DNA of 64,000 nt from Notamacropus eugenii (GCF_028372415.1 NC_092875.1:406797239-406861238), one strand, 5' to 3'; positions 21,655 through 32,860 are shown, numbered from the stretch's first letter. Translations and numbers: made by a program. The notes: generated from the letters alone by a model not told the origin.

Positions 21655-21800
21655 AGTTCCAAGGATCATGGGATTATAGACTTGGAGCTGAATTATCTAG
21701 TCCAACCTTTCATATTACAGATAAGAAAATTAAACCCCAGAGGGGTGACTTGCCCAAGGTCACAGAGGTAATAACAGATGGATCCTAGGATTCAAACATA
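21655..21800 (-). mobile_element. MIR-like SINE fragment, minus strand
   Basis: GGATCATGGGATTATAGAC, CTAGTCCAACCTTTCATATT, ACAGATAAGAAAATTAAAC and GCCCAAGGTCACAGAGG in the usual minus-strand order. Confidence 0.72.
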
Positions 21801-21809
21801 GATAATAGG

Positions 21810-22018
21810 CAAAGGTTCATAGACTTAGAACTGGACAAGAACTTTGAGGCCAGCCCCCACCCTTTTACAGATGAGAAAACTGAGGCAAACAAGGTGAAGT
21901 GACTTGACTAGGGTCACACAGCTAATAAGTATCTAAGGCCATATTTGGTCTCAGGAAGATGAGTCTTCCTGATGCTAGGCCCAGAGCTCTATCTACTGTG
22001 CCACTTAGCTCCCTAGAG
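21810..22018 (-). mobile_element. MIR/CORE SINE, minus strand
   Basis: TTCATAGACTTAGAACTGG, ACAGATGAGAAAACTGAGGC, GGTCACACAGCTAATAAG and CTCTATCTACTGTGCCAC. Complete at its head end. Confidence 0.82.
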
Positions 22019-22123
22019 CCACTATAGGAAGGAGCAAACATGGACTTTGACTTAGATGAGAATTGTAAGTTATATGGAGCTATACAAGCCCTTAGAAAAA
22101 GTAAGTCAAACCCATATTCTTCC

Positions 22124-22382
22124 CCCATTGTTGATCAGTTGTGCCCTACTCTTCATGACCTCATGGACTTGTCCATGGGATTTTGAAGGCAAAGACCCTG
22201 CAATGACTTGCCAATTTCTTCTTCAGTGTGTCCCCATTTTATGGATGGGAAACTGAGACAAAATAGGGGACAAGTGATTTGCCCAGGGTCACACAGTTAA
22301 TAAATGTCCGAGGCCAGATTTGAATTTAGATCTTCCTGACTCCAAGCCCAGCACTCTATCCACTGCACCATCTAGCTGCCCC
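22124..22382 (-). mobile_element. RTE-tailed SINE, minus strand
   Basis: Reversed tail (TTGTTGATCAGTTGTGCCC, TTCATGACCTCATGG), GGGAAACTGAGACAAAATAG, GCCCAGGGTCACACAG and head (CACTCTATCCACTGCACC, TAGCTGCCCC). Confidence 0.88.
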
Positions 22383-22384
22383 AG

Positions 22385-23035
22385 CCAAAATGGTCTCTAA
22401 GTCTGCAGCATAATGTAAATCCTTGGGAGAGTGGGGCTCACTGGAGAGAGAAGAAGAGTTGTCTGTTTATGGGTTTAGCTGCAAGTCTTTTTGTGGGGGT
22501 GAGGGACATAAAACCTGGTTAAATACCTGTTCCATAGTTGATGTTTTTGTTAGCTGGATTGTGTACATGTGAGCCAAGGGCTCTTTTTGTTATAAAGACC
22601 TAAACATGAACCAAATACTGAAGTTTTCAAGGGAAATATTGGATGGGGGCAAAATAAGCTAAGTTCCAGTGTTCCCAAGGGAAACTAGCTGGAGATGCAA
22701 GCTAAACCAGGAATACTTAATGCAAACCCTCCCCCTCTAACAAGATCAACCCAATCCATATAAACTAAGAACTAATTAAGTCTCTCTCCCAGCTTCATTA
22801 GTCTATCTTCTGGTCCTGATGCCTACTTCCTTTTCAGCTAAACATAGCATTTGCCATCTTTTTTCCCTTTGCTACCTTAACTGCTTCAGTTTTATCCTGT
22901 GCATAGGCAGGACACATACAGAAGGAGGAAATAGGAGCTTTATAAATTAAATGACTCTTCTCTTACTGTGAGGCAAAGTGTAATCTGTATTCTAATTGGT
23001 TTGTTAGTTTGTTTTTTGCTTTGCTGATTTATTTT
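22385..23035. other. Unassigned sequence
   Basis: No gene or recognised repeat; low CpG. The region 22620-22780 has LTR-like composition but no TATA/polyadenylation pair in order. Confidence 0.45.
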
Positions 23036-23527
23036 GTTTCTTTTAAAAATTAATTTTTACATTTTTCAATTGTCAAGCATTTATTCTTTTCTCCCTCCTA
23101 CACCTCCCCTACCCACAGGAAAATAAATGAACAAAAGAAAGACCCTTTATAGCATGTAAGCATAATCAAGCAAAACAATTTCCCCTGTTGTCTGCCTCCA
23201 AAAACATTTTGCTTATTACTTGGTCATGTCTTTAGCATGAGGTGAGCAGTGTTCTTCTTTAATAGTTCTTTGGAATCATGATTAATCATTTTGTTGATCA
23301 GAGATGCTAAGGCTTTCAGAACTGTTTATTATTAAATATTGATCTTTATAGTACAAATTGTTTCTCTGGTTCTGATCACTTCATTCTGAATCAATTCATA
23401 TGTCTTCTCATATATCTCTGAATGCTCCCCTTTCTTCATTTCTTACAGCATAACAGCATTCCATTACATTCACGTAGCATTATAATTAGTTTAATCATTC
23501 CCTAACTGGTGGACATTTCACCCCCTT
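23036..23527 (-). mobile_element. L1 3' part, minus strand
   Basis: Reversed 3' UTR (CAATTGTCAAGCATTTATTC, CTCCCTCCTACACCTCCCC) followed by reversed ORF2 tail (TTACAGCATAACAGCATTCC, CCCTAACTGGTGGACATTTC). The orientation matches the stack at 26.3-28.3 kb. Confidence 0.78.
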
Positions 23528-23950
23528 AGAGGAGAGAGCCAGAGAAAAGGTGTAGCTTCTTCCTGAGTCTCTATAAGTTTCACATTATATAGAGTTCACG
23601 CAAGGTTGTAAGAATAAGCAGTTGATTGACTGGCATGAGGCAATTAGTTTCCAGAAAGGGGTACTTTCCAGGCAAGCTGCTTGAGATTCATATCAGCAAA
23701 TACATATAAACATTTAATAAAATTTGAGCTAAGCCAAAACACAAGTTATTGGGGAACACCAAGACACAAGCTTTGAGTGGACCCAAAACAAGACCTGGGT
23801 GAGCAGACCCAAAACATACATTAAGTTTTGGGTGAAGCCAAGCATTTCCTGCAGTGGTCTCCAGCTCTCCTGGAGTATCTCGGACATCAGCCTGGCCTCA
23901 GCATTAAGTTAGACAATTTCTAGCCAATAAAGCTAGATTCGAACAACAAT
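23528..23950. other. Unassigned, possibly LTR-derived
   Basis: Contains a CTATATAAT-like TATA on the minus strand near 23586 and an AATAAAGC near 23927 on the plus strand. These are in opposite orientations, so an LTR call is not supported. No gene. Confidence 0.3.
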
Positions 23951-23999
23951 AATAAGTAATAAAAATATTTCCTCTATAAAAGGTGGGAAGAGACTGAAT

Positions 24000-24430
24000 T
24001 ATGAAGGGCTTTAATAATGTTATTATTATGTTATATTTGGCTCTAAAGCCAATAGGGAGTCACTGGAGTCTTTTGAGTCAGGGTGGAGTGGGGAAAATTG
24101 ACATGATGGGTTCTGTGTTTTAGGAAAATCAATTTGTTAGAAAGGTAGAAATTACAGGACTTGATAGCTGATTGGATGGGGTGGGGTAGGAGAGAGCGAG
24201 GAGTCAAGGGTGACACCTGGATTTCAAGCTTGGGTAACTGGGAAAGTGGTGGTAGCCTCAGCAGTAGTAATAGGGAATTTAGGAAGAGGTAATGATTTAT
24301 GGAAAAAGCTAATAAGTTCAGTTTTGGACATGTTGATTTTAAGATGTCTGTGGGAATCTAATTTGAGATGTCTAATAGTTAGCTGGAGATGTGATATTAG
24401 AGATTGGAAGAATCTAGACATCCTCCAAGG
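24000..24430 (+). repeat. Purine-rich ancient dispersed repeat, second copy
   Basis: GGGCTTTAATAATG, CCAATAGGGAGTCACTGGAG, GGGTGACACCTGGATTTC, GTAACTGGGAAAGTGGTGG, TTTTGGACATGTTGATTTTAAG. Collinear with 7740-8240. The opposed frames of about 80 codons at 24210-24467 (+) and 24224-24442 (-) are artefacts of this repeat. Confidence 0.65.
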
Positions 24431-24665
24431 CAAACAGAGCACCGGACCTAGATTCAGAAAGACCTGAGATTAAATCCTGTCTCAGACACTTCCTAGCTGT
24501 GTAACTCTAGGAAAAATCACCTAACTTCTTTGGTCCCATTGCCCATCTGTGAAACGCAGATAATAACAGCACCTGCCTTGCAGGGTTGTGTGTGTGTGAC
24601 CAAATGAACAGCATTTTGCAATCTTTAAACCACTACCTAAATTCTAGCTACACTATTATTATTGC
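24430..24665 (+). mobile_element. MIR/CORE SINE, plus strand
   Basis: CAGAGCACCGGACCTAG, AGATTCAGAAAGACCTGAG, CACTTCCTAGCTGTGTAAC, GCCCATCTGTGAAACGCAG, with a short TG expansion and a MIR-like end at ATTATTATTG. Confidence 0.8.
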
Positions 24666-24825
24666 GTTAATGACTTTTGCGAACCATCTTCTGGGTTTGT
24701 TTACTATTTGATGGTGATAGGCAGCAGATTGTTAAACAAAATTCGCTCTGTGGATGCACAAACACCTACCTCAGTGCCTGGTACACAGTAAACTCTGAAT
24801 AAATGCTTGTTTGATTGATTAAAGG

Positions 24826-25547
24826 AATCTCAAATAGTTTTAATATTTGTATGGGAGACACATGGACTAAGGAGAACCCTTAAGGCTATATTTTGCCCTT
24901 CTAGTTAAATTTTTCTGTGTGTCCTACAAACGATACACACACAAGAATCTTGGTCAGTGGTGCCACTGAAGGTGTAGACTGTTGTAAAAATATTATCTCT
25001 GATAATCTGCCTATTCCCTGCTTGTTTTTTTTAATCAAGGATGCTCTCAATGTGTGCCAAAAAAACCATTCTCTTGAAATTTTTATAGAATTAAGAATGA
25101 AGGGAAATGAGTCAATAGATGCCCCCATCCTCTTAAATGTCTTTTTTTATGGCAGCAGTGCCATGTGCAGACTTCTCCATTCTTTTATGATCATGCTCTT
25201 TTCTACATATGTGGAAAATCACCTGCAGCACAAAGGTTCAGATGTATTTCTCCACGTCCTCCTCTGACTTTTCTCCTCCAGATTTATTTTCTTAAGTCCC
25301 ATAGACACCTGTTCACCATCTATTCAGTACTGAGGTAAGAAGGTATAACTGTCCCCTACCATTATCAGGGATGAGAAAAGAGCAACACAGAATATGCCAT
25401 CTTATTTCCTTCTGTGCCTTTTTGTTGTCCTCCTGCCAGTTCTATCTTCAGATGTTTTAGAAATGATGAGATTCAGCCAGTGCTCAGGCAAGCTGTCTGC
25501 TGGCTTGCTTTCCTCTTAGTTGCTTTTCTTTGTTTTGTGAGATGATT
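24826..25547. other. Unassigned unique sequence
   Basis: It holds a 116-codon open frame (24917-25267, +) that begins at GTG, not ATG, and has no recognised domain. An opposing frame covers part of it. I see no promoter, splice or codon-use support and treat it as non-coding. Confidence 0.5.
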
Positions 25548-25766
25548 CTTGTTGCTGTTGAAGTTGTGTCTGACTCTCCATGACCCCAGTTCTTGGCAAA
25601 GACACTTCAGTGGTTTGCCATTTCCTTCTCCAACTCATTTTATGGATGAGGAAACTGAGGCAAACAGAGTTAAGTGATTTGTCCAGGAGTATCTAAGGCC
25701 AGATATGAACTCAGGTCTTCCTGACTCGGCCCAGCGCTCTATCCATGGCACCACCCAGATGCCCCT
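25548..25766 (-). mobile_element. RTE-tailed SINE, minus strand
   Basis: TTGTGTCTGACTCTCCATGACC, CAGTGGTTTGCCATTTCC, GAGGAAACTGAGGCAAAC and GCGCTCTATCCATGGCACC. A short deletion around 25690 removed part of the CORE segment. Confidence 0.88.
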
Positions 25767-25989
25767 TGTGAGGTAATACTGCTCATAATCTTCTGCAGTC
25801 ATCCTCAATAATGATCTGCAAATGAGCTACGACTGAAAACTAATATTCCCTTCATTTGGTGTATCTTTGCATTTGGCAAAGAGGTCAAATATTTGCTGAC
25901 TACAGCATTAAAGCCTCCTCATTCTAGAAACCAGCTCTAAGAAATGGTAATAAGATGAGATGTGAAGCTGGAACCAATAAAGGTCACCA

Positions 25990-26137
25990 AATCCTACCAC
26001 TTCATTTTACAGGTGAGGAAACTGAGGCAAAGAGGGTTAAGTGATCACACAGCTAGGATGTGTTGAAGGCCAAATTTAAACTCAGGTCTTCCTGACTCCA
26101 GGTCTGGTGTACCACCCTTGTACCACCTAGCTGCCCT
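25990..26137 (-). mobile_element. CORE SINE, 3'-truncated, minus strand
   Basis: TTTTACAGGTGAGGAAACTG, GATCACACAGCTAGG, CAGGTCTTCCTGACTCC and TACCACCTAGCTGCCC. Confidence 0.82.
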
Positions 26138-26289
26138 TATATCAAACCTAAAATAAACTTTAATTCAATCCCACACGATAAAGGACATAGAAAGGATTCA
26201 AACATGAGCATATAGAGAGTGAGAAGACCACCCTCACTTCCCTTTGGCTGCCCTCTCCTCCTTTTTCCTAGTCCCTATGACTCACAAGA

Positions 26290-26657
26290 CTCCTTTGGGT
26301 GAGTGTCCAGCAAGGCATGAAGTCAGGATTGTTCCTCCTGATAATTGCTAACCTAACTTTGAGTTCCAAATTCTCTCCATTCCTTCCTCCCCACCCACCC
26401 CCATTGAGAAGGCAAGCTATTCCATATAGGTTATGCATGGATAGTCATGCAAAACACTTCCATAACAGTTACAACATGGCGCTTCTTGTCGATATCACTG
26501 TTCTCAGCCCTCTTTCCACCAGGACCTCCCACTGCAAGGGCTCTCACTGTTCTGTCAGGTTCTTTCTCTCAGATACTCCTTCAAAGTTTCTCCTTTCCAC
26601 CTCACTGAGGTCAACCCCTGTGCTTCCAGTTAGCAACACGGTGCTTCTTTTTCTTTA
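26290..26657 (-). mobile_element. L1 3' UTR fragment, minus strand (piece 1)
   Basis: ACTTTGAGTTCCAAATTCTC, ATTGAGAAGGCAAGC, TAGTCATGCAAAACAC and CTGTTCTCAGCCCTC are reversed L1 3' UTR. The same sequence recurs almost unchanged at 28000-28300. The 119-codon plus frame here is antisense L1. Confidence 0.78.
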
Positions 26658-27945
26658 AAAAAATTTTTTTGTGTGTTTATTTAGTATTTAATTTTCCCCA
26701 GTTGCATGCAAAAACAATTTTTAACATTTGTTTTTAAAACTTTGAGTGCCAAATTCTCTGCCTTCCTTCCTCTGCACTCCCCCACAATTGAGAAGGCAAG
26801 CAATTCCATATAGCTTATATATGTATAGTCATGCAAAACATATCCATAACAGTCATGTTGTGAAACAAAACATAGAAAATAGAGTGAAGAAAAAAAAGCA
26901 ACCAAAGTTGCTTCAATCCGTATTCAGACACCATCAGTTCTTTCTCTGGGAATGGATAGCATTTTTCATCCTAAGTCCTTCAGAGTTGTACTGTTGAGAA
27001 TAGTTAAGTCATTCACAGCTGATTATCTTACAATATTGCTATTACTTTGTACCCAGTACATTTCACTTTGCATCAGCCCATTTAAGTTTTTCTAGGTTTT
27101 TCTAAGAGCATCCTGCTCAACATTTCTTATAGTACAACAGCATTCCATCATAACTATATACTGCAACTTATTCAGCCATTCACCAGTTGATGGACATTCC
27201 CTCAATTTCTAATTCTTTACCCCTAGGAAAGAACTGTTATAAATTTTTCTGTACATATAGGTCCTTTTTCTTTTTGTTTTTTATCTCTTTTGGGACACAG
27301 ACTTAGTAGTGGTATTACTATGTCAAAGGTCATACACACACATATATACATATATATATGTGTATATATATATCCAGGGGGTATATATATATATATAAAT
27401 ATATATATATAACCAGAGGGTTTTATAGCCCTCTGGACATAGTTCCAAATTGCTCTATAGAATAGTTTAATCAAGTATACCTTTTCTGTCCTATTATCTA
27501 ATCTAATCTAAGGGAGCACCTCAGAATTGTTTTAAATTGCATTTCTCCAATCAATAGTGAGTTAGACTCTTTTTTCATATGACTATTATTTAACTTTAAT
27601 TATTTCATCTGAAAACTGATTATTTTTTTATATTTATCAGTTGGGGAATGGCTCTTATTTTTGTAAATTTGACACAATTCTCTATATGTTAGATAATGAG
27701 TCCTTTATCAGAGAAACTTGCTTCAATTTTTTTTTCACAGTTACTATTGCTAACTGTATTTCCTTCCATCCTATTTCTCCTACCCCTATTTATTCCATTC
27801 TCTCTCTCCTTTCACTCTGTCCCTCCTCAAAAATGTTTTGCTTCTGAGCCCTTTCCTCTATCACCACCCCTTCTCTTATCCCCTTACCCTTCCATTTTCC
27901 TATAGAGTAAGATAGATTTCTATACCCCCACTGCCTGTATCTTAT
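26658..27945 (-). mobile_element. L1 3' UTR and ORF2 tail, minus strand (piece 2)
   Basis: Starts at the L1 terminus (TTTATTTAGTATTTAATTTTCC). It runs through the reversed 3' UTR and then the reversed ORF2 C-terminal region (CAACAGCATTCCATCATAAC, CACCAGTTGATGGACATTCC, GTAGTGGTATTACTATGTC, AATTGCATTTCTCCAATC, TCAGTTGGGGAATGGC). A TA/CA-rich simple repeat at 27331-27412 splits it. All frames are broken. Confidence 0.8.
27331..27412. repeat. (TA)n/(CA)n simple repeat
   Basis: Alternating purine-pyrimidine tract inside the reversed L1 ORF2, with a CCAGGGGG interruption. Confidence 0.92.
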
Positions 27946-28330
27946 TTCCCACTTATGTATAAAAAGCAATTTTTAACATTCATTTTTAAAACTTTGAGTT
28001 CCAAATTCTCTCCCTTCCTCCCTCCCCACCCACCTTCATTGAGAAAACAAACAATTTGATATAGGCTATGCATGTGTAGTCATGCAAAATCCTTCCTTAA
28101 CAATCATAACAAGGCGCTTCTTGTCCATATCACTGTTCTCAGCCCTCCTTCCACCAGGGCCTCCCACTGCAAGAGGTCTCATCCTCTGTTCTGTCAGATT
28201 CTTTACCTCGTTATATTTGAGTCTCTTCCTGCAGATGCTCCCTCAAAGTTTCTTCTTCTCGCCAAGAGATGGTGCCAGTTTTACTCAGGGTTGGTATAGT
28301 GTTACAGTTCTTGTGTGCCTGCATATCCAG
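27946..28330 (-). mobile_element. L1 3' UTR fragment, minus strand (piece 3)
   Basis: AAAACTTTGAGTTCCAAATTC, TATGCATGTGTAGTCATGC and CTTCCACCAGGGCCTCCC match piece 1 at 26340-26640. The stack shows at least two separate insertions or a local duplication. Confidence 0.78.
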
Positions 28331-28397
28331 AATGGCATCAGGCTACTTATTCCTTCTGTTCTTTAATAGAAGATTCTCTAGCACTGCCCTATAAATG

Positions 28398-28455
28398 TGT
28401 GGTGTTGAGAGCTCCCAGCCTCTGCATTCACCCACTCTTGAAATGCTCTTCTGTG
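28398..28455 (+). repeat. Left arm of a distant inverted pair
   Basis: Reverse complement of 30225-30282 with a single mismatch in 58 bp by my alignment. The similarity stops abruptly at both ends. Confidence 0.88.
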
Positions 28456-28580
28456 AATTCACCACAGATGTGGTGGGGGCTAGCTTCTATTTACCTGCCT
28501 CTGTTTTCTCATTTCTGACCAAGTTAGGGTCATTCCATCCCATTTATCTCCTCCTCTTCCCTTTCTCATCATCCCAACTC

Positions 28581-28625
28581 AAGTCATGATATGCCAATAT
28601 CTAAAGTCATGATATGCCAATATCT
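28581..28625. repeat. 22-23 bp perfect tandem duplication
   Basis: Unit AAGTCATGATATGCCAATAT(CT), present twice head to tail with one extra A at the junction. Confidence 0.95.
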
Positions 28626-29275
28626 GGCACTGTCTTATGGTAGCTCCTGTAACAGGCACTAAAGCTCACAAGACAACAGACCTAGGCCCCATCAGGATCT
28701 CCCACTGAGTCTTGGAGGGATCCAATAGATACTTCCGCCTTTCCCTTCTTGTTTTTCTCTAGGGTAGTTGGGCAAATTAGCCAGGATCTGATTCAAGAAA
28801 GCACAGAAAAAGCAGGTGGTAGGGGATAATCCTATTGCTGATAAGCTGGAGAAGATATTGACCCTTACTACTTAAAAGTCTATGATGTCTAACCTAGTGA
28901 GGAACTGGTGTCCACAGCAACATGAGATTGTAGCTTCAAGCAGCAGGATCATATTCCAGTTAGAAGAAGAAATCAATTAGCCTCCTTGCTCTGGAGGGTC
29001 TGACTTTAATGTAGTTAACAAACTTTTCACCCAAGTACGTACACTCAAAGAGATATTTCTTTCTCCATCTTACTAGAGGCCAATAAGTGTCACTTAGCGA
29101 TTGAATATATAAAATTGAGTGATGCTATCAGGAGGTCCTATAGCACATCCAATAGACTTTGCTCCTTCTGAGAACCTTAATGCATAGGACCATCTTAAGT
29201 GCAATTTTTCAGGCAGATCTTTGGGATGGTAAATTGGGCCTCCACTGTCTCAATTCTTACCTAGTCATTGAATAG

Positions 29276-29517
29276 GTGTGGCCTCAGACCAGCTGAGACC
29301 TGGGAAAGACCTTCATTTAGAAAGGCCAAAGTCAGCCGCTGTGTCCTGGGCCATTGCCAGTCACCTTGACCTTTGTCTTGCCACTGGACTCCGATCACTC
29401 TGGAAGCTGATGATTTTGCACAGCACTACCTCCCTCGTGTCCAATTCATTCACAAGTCAAGACACCATGTTCGTGATGTCATTGATTCTCTTTGAGAACA
29501 AGGGATAAACAGTAACA
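29276..29517 (+). mobile_element. Second SINE family (A-poor, GAACAAGG tail)
   Basis: GGCCTCAGACCAGCTGAGACC, GTGTCCTGGGCCATTGCCAG, CTTGCCACTGGACTCCG, CAAGTCAAGACACCATG and the tail CTTTGAGAACAAGGGATAAAC followed by AGTAACAATT. I know this as a common marsupial SINE unrelated in sequence to the CORE SINEs. The 76-codon ORF here is a SINE artefact. Confidence 0.75.
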
Positions 29518-31560
29518 ATTAGGGCAAATCATCCCTCCCTCACATTTTATACAGGTGGAATCCAACCAAAATAAATGTCAAGCATGGCCTGGGATGGAGA
29601 AATGAAGGGAAGGGGATATTGCTCTAAATGATCAACAAACTATTTAAAGGTAACTGTGAAGGAGTGAAGGAAGTCACTGTTGTCACAAAGGCCAGCTTGC
29701 ATTCCCTTCCTCCCTGACTCTGGTTTTATGTTTGTTGCATTCATTAGTGTATAAAAACATGTATTTTTAGCACCTTCTGGTGGATTCCTCTTCCTCTTTT
29801 TCTTCCAGTATATATATATTTTCCTACTGCTCCAACCACCCTGTCCAACCTTAAGGTGGCTAGGGGCACTAAATTATGTTTTCCCAAATACTTTGTATTT
29901 GTGTCTAAGAGGGGAAAGCACATCCAGGTATTGCCACTTGCATGGGAAGACATCCTCCCCTTACCACTGTGGGGGTGGTTGGAAAGGGGAACTGGGGATC
30001 CAGATTCCACAGGAAGTAGTCAGAGGGGCTGATGTATGTGGCTTTAAGGTGGTTGGAAGTTGGCCTGCATGTTGTCACTGAAGGAAGAGAAAGGAGTTGT
30101 GGTGAATGGATGTCAGATTTCTTTCCATATAAGACTAGAGAAATTGTTCAGGCAAGTGTGGAAGATGGGAATTGGCATGAGAGAGAATGTGGGCAGTCAA
30201 CTGTTGAGACATGGAGCTAGAGTCCACAGAAGAGCATTTCAAGAGTGGGCGAATGCAGAGGCTGGGAGCTCTCAACACCACAGGTGTGGGCAAGTTGGAA
30301 TGTGTGCACAGTTACAGGAGACATGGTTTGGTTGCTACCATGTTCCACAGAGCACATGCCAATGCAAAACAAGCAGTGATAAGTACTATGAGATCAGATT
30401 TTTATCCAGTACAACTTATCTGAATCATGGACACACTTGACAATACTTTGACTTTTAGTTTCTGAAGCAACCTAATTTGTTGGAGCCCATGGATCCCCAG
30501 ATACTCATATCCTTGGAATGGCTCTAGTTGAAAAAAAAAAAAAGACTGGTCAAATAGACCAAGCCAAACATAATGAGACCCTCTTATGTGACAGGGTTTG
30601 GTGGCAGCTTATTGTTTGTTTGCTTTTCCTCCCATGTTTGGAATTAAGACCTCACAGAATTTTCATGTCCATACTTCACTAAAAAAAACCCTAGTCATAT
30701 TTTCATTATATTGTTATATCATATTGTTATATGATGATAAATGCTTGATCTCCAGTGAATATACTTCTCTCTATTCCACCAAAATGAGCATCAATAGGGA
30801 GACCCCAAAAGATGCTACCTCAGGTAGGCATGTGTGGAAAAGGCTAAGCAACATACCGTTGGCTGACCTGAAAAGAAGAGATCCGAGGAGTTTGGGTTTT
30901 GACACTAAAGTATGGATTGTCTCTATTCGATAGAGAGGAGAGCTTCGAATTTTGGTGTTTTTTTTAAGCAACTGGCAAGTGAATATGTGTAAAGTAGGAA
31001 AGGTCAAGATGAATAGAGTGGGCTTCTCTTTGTTCACTGGGGTCAGACAATGAAGACCTTAGATGTGATCTTAAAACAGGAGATACTTTCTTTGGGACAG
31101 GGGCAGACTTGAAGAGAAATCAAAGATTCAAAGGGAGGGAGAAGCATTCATTTTGACAAGTACAGGTTTTGTCTAAGTCTTGGTTATTTCTGAACCTTCT
31201 TCTATACTCCTCCAAACCCAGCAGATTTGTTGGACCTCTACCATGCATGCCCCACACTGTTTCTACGTGCCACTATTGAATCTTAAATCTGCAGAAAAAA
31301 AAATCATACAATTGTATGTACAGTTGTACCTCCAAAATTAGTAATGCTACCGTATATATATGTACATAAATATATATGTATGCACATACATATACATATG
31401 TCACTAATCACAAAACACAGTTAGAATTTTTGTAAAAACCTGCTGCTGTGTCACACACACAAAAAAGGTCTGGCTTTACAGTCTCTTGTTGATTTTTCCC
31501 TGTGTGGAAGACAGATGTTTTTTGTTGAATCTGGACCATCATTTGCATCTGGCTGGACAA
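29518..31560. other. Unassigned intergenic sequence
   Basis: No gene supported. The overlapping frames at 30032-30440 (+) run through the inverted-pair arm and have no recognisable family. There is a poly(A) run at 30531-30543. A simple TA/CA repeat lies at 31353-31402. The stretch 30790-31100 has weak purine-rich repeat character. Confidence 0.5.
30225..30282 (-). repeat. Right arm of the distant inverted pair
   Basis: Reverse complement of 28398-28455, 57/58 identical. The loop between arms is about 1.77 kb. Confidence 0.88.
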
Positions 31561-31561
31561 T

Positions 31562-31648
31562 GGGCCATATTCTCTGCTGCCCACAAACAGAACTCCATTG
31601 ACAGCAGTGGGAGTTTTCTTCAGAGAAAGAGAAGGGAGGGTTTGGCCC
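31562..31648. mobile_element. Candidate ancient palindromic MITE
   Basis: Ends are GGGCCATATTCT and, inverted, AGGGTTTGGCCC. The centre has a near-palindrome AACTCCATTG...AGTGGGAGTT (31591-31615). This design matches a palindromic MITE that I remember as abundant in sauropsid genomes and rare in mammals. Sequence on both sides is unique, so it may sit in a conserved element. Confidence 0.45.
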
Positions 31649-32104
31649 TGTCGTTGCTAAATTCAGCCTGATTAAGAAGAAAAGGAAGGGAAAAAAAGTA
31701 AGTTTGACATACCAAATCTAATAGAGCAAAGTGGCTATTGGCTTTGGTTAAATTTACTTTGAACTTTCTCGAGCACAGGGTGTACAGGCATTCCAGACAA
31801 TGATGAAACTCAGAGGCCTGTCTGGCTCCAAGTAAAAGAACAAAATGTTTGCATATATTAGATTCATAACTGTTCTGAGACAAAGGATAATATATTGTTA
31901 TGCCCTGTTTGTTCTCCTCTGTTTATTTTTTCAGAAGGCTTTTCTGTCATTTTGCCATCTTCCAAAGTGCCACTGGAAGACCATTCAGGATTCTAGCAGT
32001 TGTCTTCCATTTGGGGAAGCTTGAAGGGACAAAGAGACCCAATGGATTGCTTAGAGACAGACAGGAGCCCTCTCAAAAACCCAAGTTTAATTCAGTCTCT
32101 TCCA

Positions 32105-32860
32105 TTAAGAGAATACAGCTTCACCATTGTAGAGAACAATTTGGAACTATGCCCAAAGGGCTACAAAAATGAGCATACCCTTTGACCCAGCAATGTCACT
32201 TCCAGGACTGTATCCCCAAGAGATCATAAAAATGGGAAAGGGTCCCACATGTACAAAAATATTTATAGCAGCTCTCTTTGTGGTGGCCAAGAACTGGAAA
32301 TCAAGGAGATGCCCATCAGTTGGGGAATGGCTGAAAAAGTTGTGGTATCTGAATGTAATGGAATACTATTGTGCTATAAGAAATGAAGACTTCAGAGAGG
32401 CCTGGAAGGGCTTAGATGAACTGATGCTGAGTGAAAGGAGCAGAACCAGCTCATTGTACACAGTAACAAGTGTGCAAGGAATTTTTCTGGTAGACTTAGC
32501 CCTTCACAGCAATGCAAGGATCTAAAACAGCCCTAATGGACTCCTGAGGCAAAATGCCTTCCATATCCAGCGAAAGAAGTATGGAATTGGATCACAGAAT
32601 AAAAAAGACCATTTTCTCTTGTGTTATGTTTTGTTTTGTTTTTCATGATTTCTCCTGTTCATTTTAATTCTTCTATGCAACATGACTAAGATGAAAATGT
32701 ATTTAATAAGAATGTATGTGTAGAACCCATATAAGATTGTACACCATCACGGAGAGAGAGGGAGGAGGAAGGAGGGGAAAGGGGGGGAAATCTAAGGTAT
32801 ATGGAAGAGACTGTAGAAAACTGAAAACAAACAAATTAATTAATAATGTTTTTAAAAGAG
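32105..32860 (+). mobile_element. L1 ORF2 C-terminus and 3' UTR, plus strand
   Basis: Reading frame 32169-32525 spells L1 ORF2 tail motifs: CTKIFIAALFVVAKNW, VGEWLKKLW, MEYYCAIRNE, MLSERSRTSSLYTV. It is followed by a stop, a T-rich 3' UTR, a GGAGGAAGGAGGGG purine block and the A-rich terminus near 32850. ORF2 endonuclease and reverse transcriptase parts are missing, a classic 5'-truncated copy. It is the best-preserved L1 coding remnant in the window. Confidence 0.85.

Larger units (their letters stand above)
28331..29275. other. Unassigned sequence with a short tandem duplication
   Basis: No gene recognised. It contains a 58-bp segment repeated in inverted orientation 1.8 kb away (28398-28455) and a perfect 22-bp tandem duplication (28581-28625). 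Confidence 0.5.

Noticed and set aside
23528..23950. LTR candidate
   Set aside because: The TATA-like and AATAAA signals are on opposite strands.
24917..25267. 116-codon plus-strand open frame
   Set aside because: Starts at GTG, has no recognisable domain, an opposing frame overlaps it, and there is no promoter or splice context. Length is within chance expectation for AT-moderate DNA of this size.
30060..30440. 126-codon plus-strand frame overlapping two others
   Set aside because: Three overlapping frames in one place with no family similarity; includes the 58-bp inverted arm. Treated as chance.
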